From Paraburkholderia aspalathi (GTDB lineage: Bacteria > Pseudomonadota > Gammaproteobacteria > Burkholderiales > Burkholderiaceae), in assembly GCF_900116445.1 (NCBI RefSeq), contig NZ_FPBH01000020.1, positions 124,001 to 188,000 on the forward strand: 64,000 bases of DNA, in the 5' to 3' direction. Shown piece by piece: positions 44,412-52,976 of the stretch. Positions within the stretch are counted from its first letter, which is position 1. The number at the start of each line of letters is the position of its first letter. Position numbers and translations under genes: made by a program. The notes beneath the pieces are model-generated. The model saw only the letters and a list, made by a program, of their open reading frames with translations. It was not told where the DNA came from and ran no database searches.

Positions 44412-44972
44412 ATGCGACTCGCTTTCCGCATCGACCTGAGCAGCATTGCACCTTGCGCCGCACTATGCGCCGCCGCGGTGACCTTGACCGTGCTGTCCGC
44501 TGGCGTCAATGCACAGGAATTCGCGCTGCCTCAATCCGCCACGATGGCCGAAACCGCCGATGCCGGTTCCGCCACCCTCGCGAGCACGACGCTCGCAGCG
44601 GTGGCCTCGCCGACCACGACGGTTGCGGATGTCACGCATACGACAAGCGCCGCCGCGGTGGACAACACCGTGGCCGCCACGAACGACAGCGCCGCGCCCC
44701 GCAGCGATCTGGCCGGCAACGCGCTGAGCATTTCCGCCGACGCCGCGTCTATGACCGATCTCGTGCTGGACGATCAGGCGCTGTCCCACCAACGCGGCGG
44801 CTTCGGCGGCATGTTGATGGTTTCAGCAACGCCGCAACTGATGCGCGGCTTTAACAACAGTGGCAACGGCGTAACGCTGTGGGACGAAATTGCCCCGCCG
44901 TCGCAGTTGCCGGTTCCCGTCGACGTCGCCCGCTCCGCTCAAGGCAACGTCACGAGCTACCAGAGAAATTAG
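44412..44972 (+). CDS. Fap-like operon gene 1: secreted protein with RGG-type motif
   Basis: A 186-residue exported protein: signal peptide about 1-34 (V-N-A-Q), an Ala/Thr/Val-rich low-complexity stretch, then LDDQALSHQRGGFGGM at 119-134. That motif resembles the double-glycine leader ends cut by C39 peptidases, and a C39 peptidase is encoded downstream. A related DD-x-x-L-x-x-Q-x-G pattern occurs in gene 6. ATG at 44412 follows AAGGAG. I know of no named family; it could be an accessory or minor fibre subunit. Confidence 0.8.
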   Translation: MRLAFRIDLSSIAPCAALCAAAVTLTVLSAGVNAQEFALPQSATMAETADAGSATLASTTLAAVASPTTTVADVTHTTSAAAVDNTVAATNDSAAPRSDLAGNALSISADAASMTDLVLDDQALSHQRGGFGGMLMVSATPQLMRGFNNSGNGVTLWDEIAPPSQLPVPVDVARSAQGNVTSYQRN

Positions 44973-45034
44973 CACGACGCGCCGCTCGCTGCCCAAGACC
45001 GCACCGACCGATCGTCCGCCCGCAAGGAACTGAC

Positions 45035-45526
45035 ATGAACGCCTCAACCCAGAAGCCGAACAGCAGCCGCCCCTCGGCAGCCGTGCTGTGCGCGCTGCTC
45101 GGCGTGCTCGCTGCCGGCGCCGTAACGAGTGCCGCCGCGCAGCAGTTGACGCAGCCGGGCAACCTCATTATCGAGCGCGACATCACGCCACGCGATGCGT
45201 TCGTGCCGGTGCCGAAGAGCCAGGACCCGATCGCGGTCCAGGTCCAGACGTTCCCGAGAGCGACCTTCGATGGCGCGATCGGCACGATGGCGAGCGATCT
45301 CGACCTGAACGGCGCGCACGGCACGGCCGGCATCGCCGGCAACGGCTATATGCCTGCACTGGTCGGCGCCAACGGCATCACACACATGCTGGCGGGCGCC
45401 GGCAACAACGTTCCGGTCGGCGCGGGCGCCAGCTTCGGCGGCGCAGGTGGGATCGGCAGCTCGATTGCCCAGTCGGTCAGCAGTGCACTCGCCCCCTTGG
45501 GCGCAGCTCTAGGAGCCATGAAATGA
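45035..45526 (+). CDS. Fap-like operon gene 2: secreted protein of unknown function
   Basis: A 163-residue protein with a signal peptide (about 1-35, A-A-A-Q-Q). The mature part has a Pro-rich start followed by a Gly/Ala/Asn-rich region from about 95 to the end (for example NGYMPALVGANGITHMLAG). It lacks the N-x-Q-x-N repeats of its neighbours. Its stop overlaps the next start (ATGA). Possibly a secreted accessory component. Confidence 0.8.
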   Translation: MNASTQKPNSSRPSAAVLCALLGVLAAGAVTSAAAQQLTQPGNLIIERDITPRDAFVPVPKSQDPIAVQVQTFPRATFDGAIGTMASDLDLNGAHGTAGIAGNGYMPALVGANGITHMLAGAGNNVPVGAGASFGGAGGIGSSIAQSVSSALAPLGAALGAMK

Positions 45527-46170
45527 CAACGTCACGCGCACCGGCCAAGCGCCTTCCGTCACGCAAACAGTCGCGCTGGCCCCTGCTTGCCTGGGCAGTG
45601 CTTGGCTGCGCGAGCTTCGCGGCCCATGCCCAGTCGCTGCCGGCCCAGATCGACGCGGAGTCGGTTATCGGCAAAGGCGCGGTCAGCGGCAGCCTCGGGG
45701 TCATCGCCATCAACGAGACCTCCGGACTCGATAACGCACAAGCGAATCAAGGCGTGTTCACCAACGGAGCCACGCCTCTCAACCTGATCGGCAGCTTGCA
45801 GGGCGCGGCCACCAACGCCAAGACGGCGGCTGCGAAAAGCACGATCAGCAGTAACGCATTTTCAAACACCTCTGGCCTTATCGAAGTGAATCAGTCGGCG
45901 GGTGTAGGGAATCTTCAGCGGAACAGCGCCGTAGTTGGTTCTGGACCGATTGGAGCGGAGATCGTAGCGGATGGGGTGCTATCCGCTACGACCGCCAAGG
46001 GCGGCGGTCTGGGAAGGTCTGGCGAAAACCACGACGTACGCGAGGTATCCATCGGTACGGATGCGCTCAAAAACGTCAGTGGGATCGTTCAGATCAACCA
46101 GACAGCCGGCTCAGGTAACGTCAGTTCAAACAGTTTTGTGCTCCGTCCCCCGGCGGGCACCTTTTTCTAA
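45523..46170 (+). CDS. Fap-like operon gene 3: candidate amyloid subunit with three Asn/Gln repeats
   Basis: A 215-residue exported protein; signal peptide about 1-37 (A-A-H-A-Q). Three imperfect repeats at about 52-79, 110-137 and 178-205 share the pattern V/I-x-I/V-N-x-(T/S)-(S/A)-G-x-x-N-x-Q-x-N, for example SGLIEVNQSAGVGNLQRNS. Such short Asn/Gln/Gly repeats separated by linkers are typical of functional amyloid subunits such as FapB and FapC. Fibre formation is inferred. Confidence 0.78.
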   Translation: MTTSRAPAKRLPSRKQSRWPLLAWAVLGCASFAAHAQSLPAQIDAESVIGKGAVSGSLGVIAINETSGLDNAQANQGVFTNGATPLNLIGSLQGAATNAKTAAAKSTISSNAFSNTSGLIEVNQSAGVGNLQRNSAVVGSGPIGAEIVADGVLSATTAKGGGLGRSGENHDVREVSIGTDALKNVSGIVQINQTAGSGNVSSNSFVLRPPAGTFF

Positions 46171-46199
46171 CGAGCCACACTCTTTATCGGAGCGTCATC

Positions 46200-47597
46200 A
46201 TGAAGCGCACTCTCATTGCAGCGGCCGTCCTGTCGACGTTGGCAGCAAGCTCGGCTTACGCCGAATGCACGGCCGGCTGCGACCCGGCTGAGCTCTTTAC
46301 GGCAACCAACATCTACACCGACATTGGCGAATTCGGTTTCATTACCTTGCGCGGCCACGTCAATGTGTCGAGCAGCTCCGGCGCCACGGTCAACAACACC
46401 CAGAATGTAGACATCGGTGGCGTCAACATGAAGACGCCTCCGCAGAGCTACACCAGCGGCCACGTAACCACGACGATCGATTCGACCAAATCCTGGTTCA
46501 ATGGCAGCGGCGGTGGCTCGAACTACGCGGTTCACTCGTCGTACAGCGCTGGCTCGTTTGCCGAAGGCTCGCAAGAACAATCGGCTGCAGCTTACGCACA
46601 AGGCCACAGCTTCGGCGAAAGCAGCGGCTTCTCGCAAGGCTACCAAGCATCGGTTGCCGGCGGCAGCCACGTCAACACCCACAACAGCGCGAACGGCTAT
46701 CTGGCAGCCGGCTTCATCGCTGGTCTCGGCGGCGGCAATGGCGTGATCTTCGGCGGGGTAGCGGCAGGCTTCGCCGCCGCACTGAACACGCACTCCTCGG
46801 ATAACTTCGGCGGCTACTTCGCCGAGCAGTCCTCGGGACACCAGGCCGCATGGGGACAGGAACATTCGTCCGGCTACTTCGCGCAGGCTGCGGAACAAAG
46901 CGCCTCGGGCTACTACAAGGCCAGCCATGTCTCCGCGAGCGCCAACGCATGGGGCTGGAGCGCGCATGACAGCATCAGCGCAGGCACAGTGAATGTCTAC
47001 GGCAGCATCACCGAGCACATCAACACCGAAAAACCGACGGTGATGTCTGCTGCGATCGGCGACGGCGCATTGCAAACCGCGAACGGCAATATCGGCGTCA
47101 ACATGGCCACCGGTGTCGACAACGCGCAATCCAATGATGCCGCCCTGTCCAACATGGACGTCGGCCCCGTGTTCGGCACTGCGCAGATCTACTCGACGCA
47201 ATCGTCGGACGGCAAGGCGCGGATTGGTGACTTCAACTTCACCGCCAGCGTCGGAGCCGACGTGCTGAAGGGCGCGACCGGCAACATCGGGGTGAACGTG
47301 GCGTCGGGTGTCGGCAACGTGCAAAACAACAGCCTCGCCGCCTCGGCCACCACGGATAGCAGCAGCAGCGGCATGGGCTGGGGTCATAAGGGCGGCAAGG
47401 ATGGCGGCGAAGTCATCGCATCCGACCAGAACTGCCAGACCGCAGGAGCAAGCGTCAGCGGCAACTTCACCGGTTCGTCGATGCTCGGTTCAGGCGCTCT
47501 GTCCAATGCAAGCGGCAACATCGGGGTGAATATCGCGTCGGGTGTAGGCAACCTGCAACACAACGGCCTTGCAGTCGCCAGCGTGTCGCATCAGTAA
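46200..47597 (+). CDS. Fap-like operon gene 4: large candidate amyloid/adhesin subunit
   Basis: A 465-residue exported protein; signal peptide about 1-21. A Ser/Gly/Ala/His-rich middle (about 100-260) is followed by three repeats at about 286-316, 352-382 and 426-462, such as GNIGVNVASGVGNVQNNSLA. The repeats match the pattern in gene 3 but are more regular. It ends with the last repeat. Probably the main fibre or adhesin subunit; similar proteins are often labelled adhesin or heme-utilisation protein in databases, labels that say little about function. Confidence 0.8.
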   Translation: MKRTLIAAAVLSTLAASSAYAECTAGCDPAELFTATNIYTDIGEFGFITLRGHVNVSSSSGATVNNTQNVDIGGVNMKTPPQSYTSGHVTTTIDSTKSWFNGSGGGSNYAVHSSYSAGSFAEGSQEQSAAAYAQGHSFGESSGFSQGYQASVAGGSHVNTHNSANGYLAAGFIAGLGGGNGVIFGGVAAGFAAALNTHSSDNFGGYFAEQSSGHQAAWGQEHSSGYFAQAAEQSASGYYKASHVSASANAWGWSAHDSISAGTVNVYGSITEHINTEKPTVMSAAIGDGALQTANGNIGVNMATGVDNAQSNDAALSNMDVGPVFGTAQIYSTQSSDGKARIGDFNFTASVGADVLKGATGNIGVNVASGVGNVQNNSLAASATTDSSSSGMGWGHKGGKDGGEVIASDQNCQTAGASVSGNFTGSSMLGSGALSNASGNIGVNIASGVGNLQHNGLAVASVSHQ

Positions 47598-47669
47598 CTA
47601 AAGCAGTATCGCAGGAAGACACCGGTCAGCCTCGTGCTGGCCGGCTGTCTCCGCAGGGGGGGACATACC

Positions 47670-48380
47670 ATGTTCGGGGTGAGCAGGGTAACGCACGGCT
47701 TTTTCCTGACACTCTTCGCTGGACTCGTGCTTTCGCAGACGGGTCACGCGCAGAGTGCCCTTTCCATGAACGCAGCAGCGGGCGTGCCGTTCGACGTGAA
47801 CGTGCGTTCGATCCGCGAGATCCGCTACAACCACATCGTTTCGCAGCGTTACGACTACAGCTGCGGCTCGGCCGCTCTGGCCACGTTGCTGAAGTACGGC
47901 TACGGCATCGACATTCCCGAACCCGAAATGATCCAACGCATGATGGTGTTTTCGACACCAGAGGTGGTGGTCAAGAACGGTTTCTCGATGCTTGACATGA
48001 AGAAGTTCGTCGAAACGATCGGCCTGCGTGGCCGGGGTTTCCGCGTGACGCCTGAAGCGCTCTATCACCTGCAGATTCCTGTGCTCGTGCTGATGAACAG
48101 CGACGGCTACGAGCACTTCGTGATCGTCAAGCACGCGGAAGACAGCCGCGTCTTCATTGCCGACCCAGCGCTCGGCAACCGCATCGTCATGGAAGACGAC
48201 TTCGTCAAGAAATGGAACGGCCTCGTATTCGCGGTCGTCGGCAAGCCATTTATGGAGGATTCTCCGCTCTTGCAAGGCAACGAGTCGCTCGCGCTCAAGC
48301 TGCGTGAACGTGCACTGGAAAACGGCACGGCTGCGACTCCCTTTGTTGAATACGGTTTGATCAAGGCAGAGTTGTTCTGA
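47670..48380 (+). CDS. Fap-like operon gene 5: periplasmic C39-family peptidase (FapD-like)
   Basis: A 236-residue cysteine peptidase with a signal peptide (about 1-28, G-H-A-Q). The papain-like C39 triad is Cys65 in YDYSCGSAALATLL, His149 in EHFVIVK and Asp165 in IADPALGN; Gln59 supplies the oxyanion hole. Unlike bacteriocin exporters it has no ABC transporter part. FapD of Pseudomonas, needed for amyloid secretion, has the same form. ATG at 47670 follows an AGGGGGG stretch; a GTG at 47634 is less likely. Confidence 0.85.
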   Translation: MFGVSRVTHGFFLTLFAGLVLSQTGHAQSALSMNAAAGVPFDVNVRSIREIRYNHIVSQRYDYSCGSAALATLLKYGYGIDIPEPEMIQRMMVFSTPEVVVKNGFSMLDMKKFVETIGLRGRGFRVTPEALYHLQIPVLVLMNSDGYEHFVIVKHAEDSRVFIADPALGNRIVMEDDFVKKWNGLVFAVVGKPFMEDSPLLQGNESLALKLRERALENGTAATPFVEYGLIKAELF

Positions 48381-48386
48381 CTCATC

Positions 48387-49187
48387 ATGGACCGAAACTT
48401 ACTCACCATTGGCTGTGCGTTGTGTTTCACAACGTGCGGCCTCGCATCAGTCGCACACGCTGCCGAGCAGACATCTATGGTGTTTGAAGACGTCGGCGCG
48501 CTCAAGCTCCAACCTGTCGACGACGCCATCCTCGCCAACCAGACCGGCAAAGGCATCGTTGGGGACATCATTTCGGGTGTCGTTATCACCCTGCTGTCGC
48601 AATGGCAGTTGCCGAACGGCGCCACCGCTGTCGCCTCGGGCTCGCTCGCCATCGGTACAAACACGCCCAACCAGCCGAACGTCCAGTTCAATTCAACGGC
48701 CTCCGTGACCGGTCCGAACATGGGCGGCGGCAGCGGCGCCAACCGCAACGCCAGCGCAACCGGCGGGCAGAACGTCAGCGTCAACGGCGTCTCGCAGATT
48801 ACCCAGGTGGCCGGCAACGGCAACCTCGGGACGAACCAGGCGCTGATCGATTTCGACGCCTCGCCTGGCAGCCTGGCGGGCGGGTCCTATAACAACGCAA
48901 CGTCGGCCGCCGCAAGCAATTCGAACGGCTCGGTGAAAGCCTCCGTCAGTCTCGCCAACGGCGGCATTTCGATTTCGTTGCAGACGCCCAGCGGTATCGC
49001 GACCCAAACCATCGCGCCGTCCAGTGTGCTGCAGGCCGGCAAGATTGCCCAACTCTTGCAGATCGCAGGCAATAACCAGCAAGTCGCCAACCAGTTGCAA
49101 CTGCATTTGCAGACGCAGCCGATGTCGGCCTCGATGCTGCGCCAGATTGGCGTCCTACAAGCCCTGCAAAACACGGTAAGGAGATAA
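48387..49187 (+). CDS. Fap-like operon gene 6: secreted protein with amyloid-like repeat
   Basis: A 266-residue exported protein with signal peptide about 1-26 (H-A-A-E). Near the mature N-terminus it has PVDDAILANQTGKGIVGDII, similar in layout to the RGG motif of gene 1. Further on GVSQITQVAGNGNLGTNQALI is a single copy of the operon's Asn/Gln repeat. The C-terminal part is Gln-rich and probably helical. Possibly a FapB/FapE-like minor subunit. Confidence 0.78.
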   Translation: MDRNLLTIGCALCFTTCGLASVAHAAEQTSMVFEDVGALKLQPVDDAILANQTGKGIVGDIISGVVITLLSQWQLPNGATAVASGSLAIGTNTPNQPNVQFNSTASVTGPNMGGGSGANRNASATGGQNVSVNGVSQITQVAGNGNLGTNQALIDFDASPGSLAGGSYNNATSAAASNSNGSVKASVSLANGGISISLQTPSGIATQTIAPSSVLQAGKIAQLLQIAGNNQQVANQLQLHLQTQPMSASMLRQIGVLQALQNTVRR

Positions 49188-49253
49188 CACGGGCCGCCAC
49201 CCGACCAGGAAGGAGACCGAAGTACCAAACGACCGCGTGATGCACAAGGAGAC

Positions 49254-49292
49254 ATGCGACGCGCAGTCAGAATACCGGGGGAACAAAAATGA
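49254..49292 (+). CDS. Possible 12-codon leader frame coupled to the barrel-protein gene
   Basis: ATG at 49254 has an ideal AAGGAG site. The frame M-R-R-A-V-R-I-P-G-E-Q-K ends at a TGA (49290-49292) that overlaps the barrel-protein ATG at 49289. It may set translation of the next gene. The peptide itself is probably not functional. Confidence 0.35.
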   Translation: MRRAVRIPGEQK

Positions 49293-50731
49293 TCAGATTC
49301 TCAAAGAACGGGGCGCCGCGCATGGCGTTAGCGGCTATTCCAGCCGCCGTCATGCTGTTTGCGCTATCGCAGGGGGCCAGCGCGCAAGCGCTCGCCGATC
49401 AATCGGTTGAAGAACGGCTGAACACGCTCATGCGTGTTGTCAGCGAGCAGCAAAAGCAGATCATCTCACTCGAACGGCAGGTCACGAACCTCGAAATGTC
49501 GCAGCGCGGCCGCGGCGCACCGGGTTACGGTGAGCAGGCCGGCAGCGCGGCGGTCGCCGAGCAGCCTGGCGCAGACGGCCTGCCTGTGCCGTTGCCACCG
49601 CTTGCCCAGGTGAACCCGGGTACTCCCGCGCCGGGGGGCGCCACGGGTACCGCGACAGGTGTGCCGGTCACGCCGCCCGTGCCGGAAGGCAGCGGTGGTG
49701 GTGGCGGCCTGCCGGCCGCGACCGACGGCAGCGGCGCGATCGGCCAGACGCAGAAGGCCGCGCAACCGGTGCGCACCCAATCGGAAGACGCAGTGGTGCA
49801 AAGCCAGCAGCACACGCCGCTGTTCGAGCACAAGCTGACCCTCGACTGGGGTATCAACGATACCTACTACGATCGCCGCCAGTTGCAACTGTCCGGCTTC
49901 CTCGCGCTCGACGCGATTTTCCTCGGCAACATCAACCTCGGCGAGACCAAGTCGCACCAGGTGATGGCCGACCTCGACACGCGCTACGGTCTGACCGACC
50001 GCATCAGCGTCGACGTCGACGTGCCCTATGTCTACCGGCACAGCAATTTCATCGTCGGCGGAGCCGGCGGAGCGGCGAATACGGTCTCGGATGCCTCGGC
50101 AAATTCGAGCAATATTGGCGACGTCAATTTCGGGATCTACTACCAGTTCCTGAAGGAAACCAACAATCTGCCGGATGTGGTCGGCAGCCTGCGCATCAAG
50201 GCGCCGACCGGTACGTCGCCGTTCGGCATCAAGCTGGCGCAGGTCGATGCCAACAACACCAACCTCGTCGCCCCCACCAAGCTGCCCACCGGCACCGGCT
50301 TCTGGAACATCACGGCGGGCCTGTCGTTGTTGAAGACCTACGATCCGGTCGTGCTGTTCGGCAGCGTTTCGTACACCTACAACATTGCCCGCTCGTTCCA
50401 GGACATCTCGTCGGTCATCGGTCAGACCGAACCGGCAACGGTCAAGATCGGCGACGTCGTGCAATTCGGCGGCGGCGTGGCGCTCGCGTTCTCAGACAAG
50501 GATTCCGCCAGCATTTCGTACACCATGGCGCTGGAACCCGAGTCGCAGACCAAGTCGCCAGGCGGAACCTATTCGAAGGTGCCGGGCAGCGAGACCACCG
50601 CGGCCGCACTGACCTTCGGCTTGAATCACGTAGTGAACAAGCACTTGACGATCAACGGTTCGGTATCGGTCGGCCTCACGCCCGACACGCCGAACTTCGT
50701 GATCGGTGTGCGTTTCCCCTACACTTTTTGA
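49289..50731 (+). CDS. Fap-like operon gene 7: coiled-coil plus outer-membrane barrel (FapF-like)
   Basis: A 480-residue protein: signal peptide about 1-33, coiled coil about 39-71 (EERLNTLMRVVSEQQKQ), Gly/Pro/Ala-rich linker about 72-175, and a beta-barrel domain from about 180 ending V-R-F-P-Y-T-F with the aromatic C-terminus of outer-membrane proteins. FapF of Pseudomonas has this same order (trimerising coiled coil then barrel) and is the amyloid export pore. An automatic label might be transporter or phenol-degradation MetA; FapF-like is inferred. Confidence 0.8.
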   Translation: MIRFSKNGAPRMALAAIPAAVMLFALSQGASAQALADQSVEERLNTLMRVVSEQQKQIISLERQVTNLEMSQRGRGAPGYGEQAGSAAVAEQPGADGLPVPLPPLAQVNPGTPAPGGATGTATGVPVTPPVPEGSGGGGGLPAATDGSGAIGQTQKAAQPVRTQSEDAVVQSQQHTPLFEHKLTLDWGINDTYYDRRQLQLSGFLALDAIFLGNINLGETKSHQVMADLDTRYGLTDRISVDVDVPYVYRHSNFIVGGAGGAANTVSDASANSSNIGDVNFGIYYQFLKETNNLPDVVGSLRIKAPTGTSPFGIKLAQVDANNTNLVAPTKLPTGTGFWNITAGLSLLKTYDPVVLFGSVSYTYNIARSFQDISSVIGQTEPATVKIGDVVQFGGGVALAFSDKDSASISYTMALEPESQTKSPGGTYSKVPGSETTAAALTFGLNHVVNKHLTINGSVSVGLTPDTPNFVIGVRFPYTF

Positions 50732-50744
50732 CGTGTCAACGATA

Positions 50745-50758
50745 CGAGGTTGATCGTG
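50745..50758 (+). promoter_or_regulatory. Ribosome-binding site selecting GTG for the second activator
   Basis: GAGG at 50745-50748 is seven bases before the GTG at 50756. The alternative TTG at 50750 is too close to it. Confidence 0.7.
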
Positions 50759-52363
50759 CGCGAATCACCCCATTTGAGCAGCGTTACACCGCCCTCCGGC
50801 ACTCATCTGTCGATTGCCCGAGCGTCGGATGTTTCTGTGACACGGGCAGCGGAAGTCCTCGTGGGGCGGCCGTCGGAAGTCTCTTTGGCGCGACCTCAGG
50901 AGGCCGCTGTGGGACGCTTGCACGAGGCGTCCCCGGCCGCGAATGGGAGCGGTCTGCTGCATGCGCGGACCGATCGGTCGCTGCTGTACGTCGCGCGCAC
51001 GCCGGACGAAGCGCTCGCCGCTCATCTGAAGAGCCGCGGCTGGCATGTGATGGTCGCCCGCTCGGCGCATGAGGTCTCGCGCCTGCTCAAACCCGATGTG
51101 ATATGCGCCGGCATCGTCGACCTGGCCAGCTTTGCGCCACGCGATCTTGGCGGGCTCGAAGCGAGCCTGCGTCAACAGCAGATCGGCTGGATTGCGCTCG
51201 CCACTTCGGAACGCCTCGCCGACGCCAACGTGCGGCGCCTGATCCGCCACTACTGCTTCGACTACGTCAAGACACCGGTGGCCAACGCCACGATCGACTA
51301 CCTCGCCAGTCACGCATTCGGCATGGTGACGCTGTGCGATGCCGATGAGATTCCGCCTGCCGCGCCCGCTGCCGACGACGAAGATGAAATGGTCGGCACC
51401 TGCGAAGCGATGCAGCAACTCTTCCGCACGATTCGCAAAGTCGCCAACACCGACGCCAGCGTGTTCATCTCAGGTGAGTCCGGCACCGGCAAGGAACTCA
51501 CGGCGCTGGCGATCCACGAACGCTCGCCGCGTCGCAAGGCGCCGTTCATCGCCATCAACTGCGGCGCGATTCCGCACCATCTGCTGCAATCCGAACTATT
51601 CGGCTACGAACGCGGCGCGTTCACCGGCGCGAACCAGCGCAAGATCGGCCGGGTCGAGGCCGCGGACGGCGGCACCCTGCTGCTCGACGAAATCGGTGAC
51701 CTGCCGATGGAAAGCCAGGCGAGCCTGCTGCGCTTTTTGCAGGAAGGCAAGATCGACCGGCTCGGCGGCCGCGAATCGATTCCCGTGGACGTGCGAATCA
51801 TCTCCGCTACCCACGTGGATCTCGAGATCGCGATGCGCGACGGCCGGTTCCGCGCCGACCTGTTCCACCGCCTGTGCGTGCTGCGTGTCGACGAGCCGCC
51901 GCTGCGCGCCCGCGGCAAGGACATCGAGATTCTTGCGCATCACATCATGCACAAGTTCAAGACCGACAGCGCGCGCAAGATCCGCGGCTTTACGCCATCG
52001 GCGATCGAGGCAATGTACAACTACGGCTGGCCCGGCAATGTGCGCGAACTGATCAACCGGGTGCGCCGCGCGATCGTGATGGCGGAAAACAAGCTGATTT
52101 CCGCCGAAGACCTCGACCTTGCGCAGTTCACCGAGCAGGAGACCATGAGTCTCTCGCAGGCGCGCGAAGCCGCCGAGAAACGCGCGATCGAAGCTGCGCT
52201 GCTGCGGCATCGTCATCGCTTGAACGAGGCGGCGATCGATCTGAATATTTCGCGCGTCACGCTGTACCGGCTGATGGGTCACCATGGACTGCGGGAATTG
52301 GTCGCCGTTGATGACAAAGCGTCGTTTGAACCGAGCGTCGCCGACGAGGCTGCTCACGAATGA
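50756..52363 (+). CDS. Second VpsR-like sigma-54-dependent activator
   Basis: A 535-residue paralogue of the 42481-43875 activator, with an extra N-terminal stretch of about 70 residues rich in Ser, Val and Ala. It has the receiver-like domain with a conserved Asp (G-I-V-D-L), Walker A GESGTGKE (about 240-247), GAFTGA (287-292), and a Fis-type helix-turn-helix with I-D-L-N-I-S-R-V-T-L-Y-R-L-M. Starting 25 bases after the barrel gene, it is probably the operon's last gene, giving a feedback loop. GTG start chosen. Confidence 0.88.
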   Translation: MRESPHLSSVTPPSGTHLSIARASDVSVTRAAEVLVGRPSEVSLARPQEAAVGRLHEASPAANGSGLLHARTDRSLLYVARTPDEALAAHLKSRGWHVMVARSAHEVSRLLKPDVICAGIVDLASFAPRDLGGLEASLRQQQIGWIALATSERLADANVRRLIRHYCFDYVKTPVANATIDYLASHAFGMVTLCDADEIPPAAPAADDEDEMVGTCEAMQQLFRTIRKVANTDASVFISGESGTGKELTALAIHERSPRRKAPFIAINCGAIPHHLLQSELFGYERGAFTGANQRKIGRVEAADGGTLLLDEIGDLPMESQASLLRFLQEGKIDRLGGRESIPVDVRIISATHVDLEIAMRDGRFRADLFHRLCVLRVDEPPLRARGKDIEILAHHIMHKFKTDSARKIRGFTPSAIEAMYNYGWPGNVRELINRVRRAIVMAENKLISAEDLDLAQFTEQETMSLSQAREAAEKRAIEAALLRHRHRLNEAAIDLNISRVTLYRLMGHHGLRELVAVDDKASFEPSVADEAAHE

Positions 52364-52475
52364 TGCGGCGCCTGGCGGGGTACCGGCTGCCCGGCCGGTG
52401 CTCCGCCGACTTGCATGGCGGCACGGCGTTGCACCTCAGGTAGAATCATCCTGGTTACGTTCCCCTTTCCATTCG

Positions 52476-52976
52476 ATGACGACGCTCACCTTGATCGTCG
52501 CTCGCGCCAATAACGGCGTGATCGGCCGCGACAACCAGTTGCCCTGGCGACTTCCCGAAGACCTCGCGTTCTTCAAGCGCACCACGATGGGCGCGCCCAT
52601 CATCATGGGCCGCAAGACGCATGAATCGATCGGCCGGCCGTTGCCGGGACGCCGCAACATTGTCGTGACACGGGATGCCGCACGGCGCTTTCAGGGTTGC
52701 GACGCGGCCACCACGCTCGAAGACGCGCTGAAGCTGGCCGCCCAGGATCAGGCCCCGGAAGCGTTTCTGATCGGCGGCGCACAGTTGTATGCGGAAGGTT
52801 TGCGTCAGGCGGACAAGCTGATCATCACCGAGATCTCCGCCGACTTCGAAGGCGACGCCACCTTCCCCGAACTCGACGAAAGCGAGTGGGAAGAAGTCGC
52901 GCATGAAACGCATCGCGCCGACGCGCCGAATGACTTCGATTACGCGTTCGTGACGTATAAGCGCAAGGGCACTTGA
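52476..52976 (+). CDS. folA: Dihydrofolate reductase
   Basis: A 166-residue enzyme regenerating tetrahydrofolate, the thymidylate synthase partner. Landmarks are IVARANNGVIGRDNQLPW at the start, G-A-P-I-I-M-G-R-K-T, and IGGAQLYAEGL. A TAGAAT -10-like element at 52441-52446 lies upstream, so it can be transcribed apart from the Fap-like operon. Confidence 0.95.
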   Translation: MTTLTLIVARANNGVIGRDNQLPWRLPEDLAFFKRTTMGAPIIMGRKTHESIGRPLPGRRNIVVTRDAARRFQGCDAATTLEDALKLAAQDQAPEAFLIGGAQLYAEGLRQADKLIITEISADFEGDATFPELDESEWEEVAHETHRADAPNDFDYAFVTYKRKGT

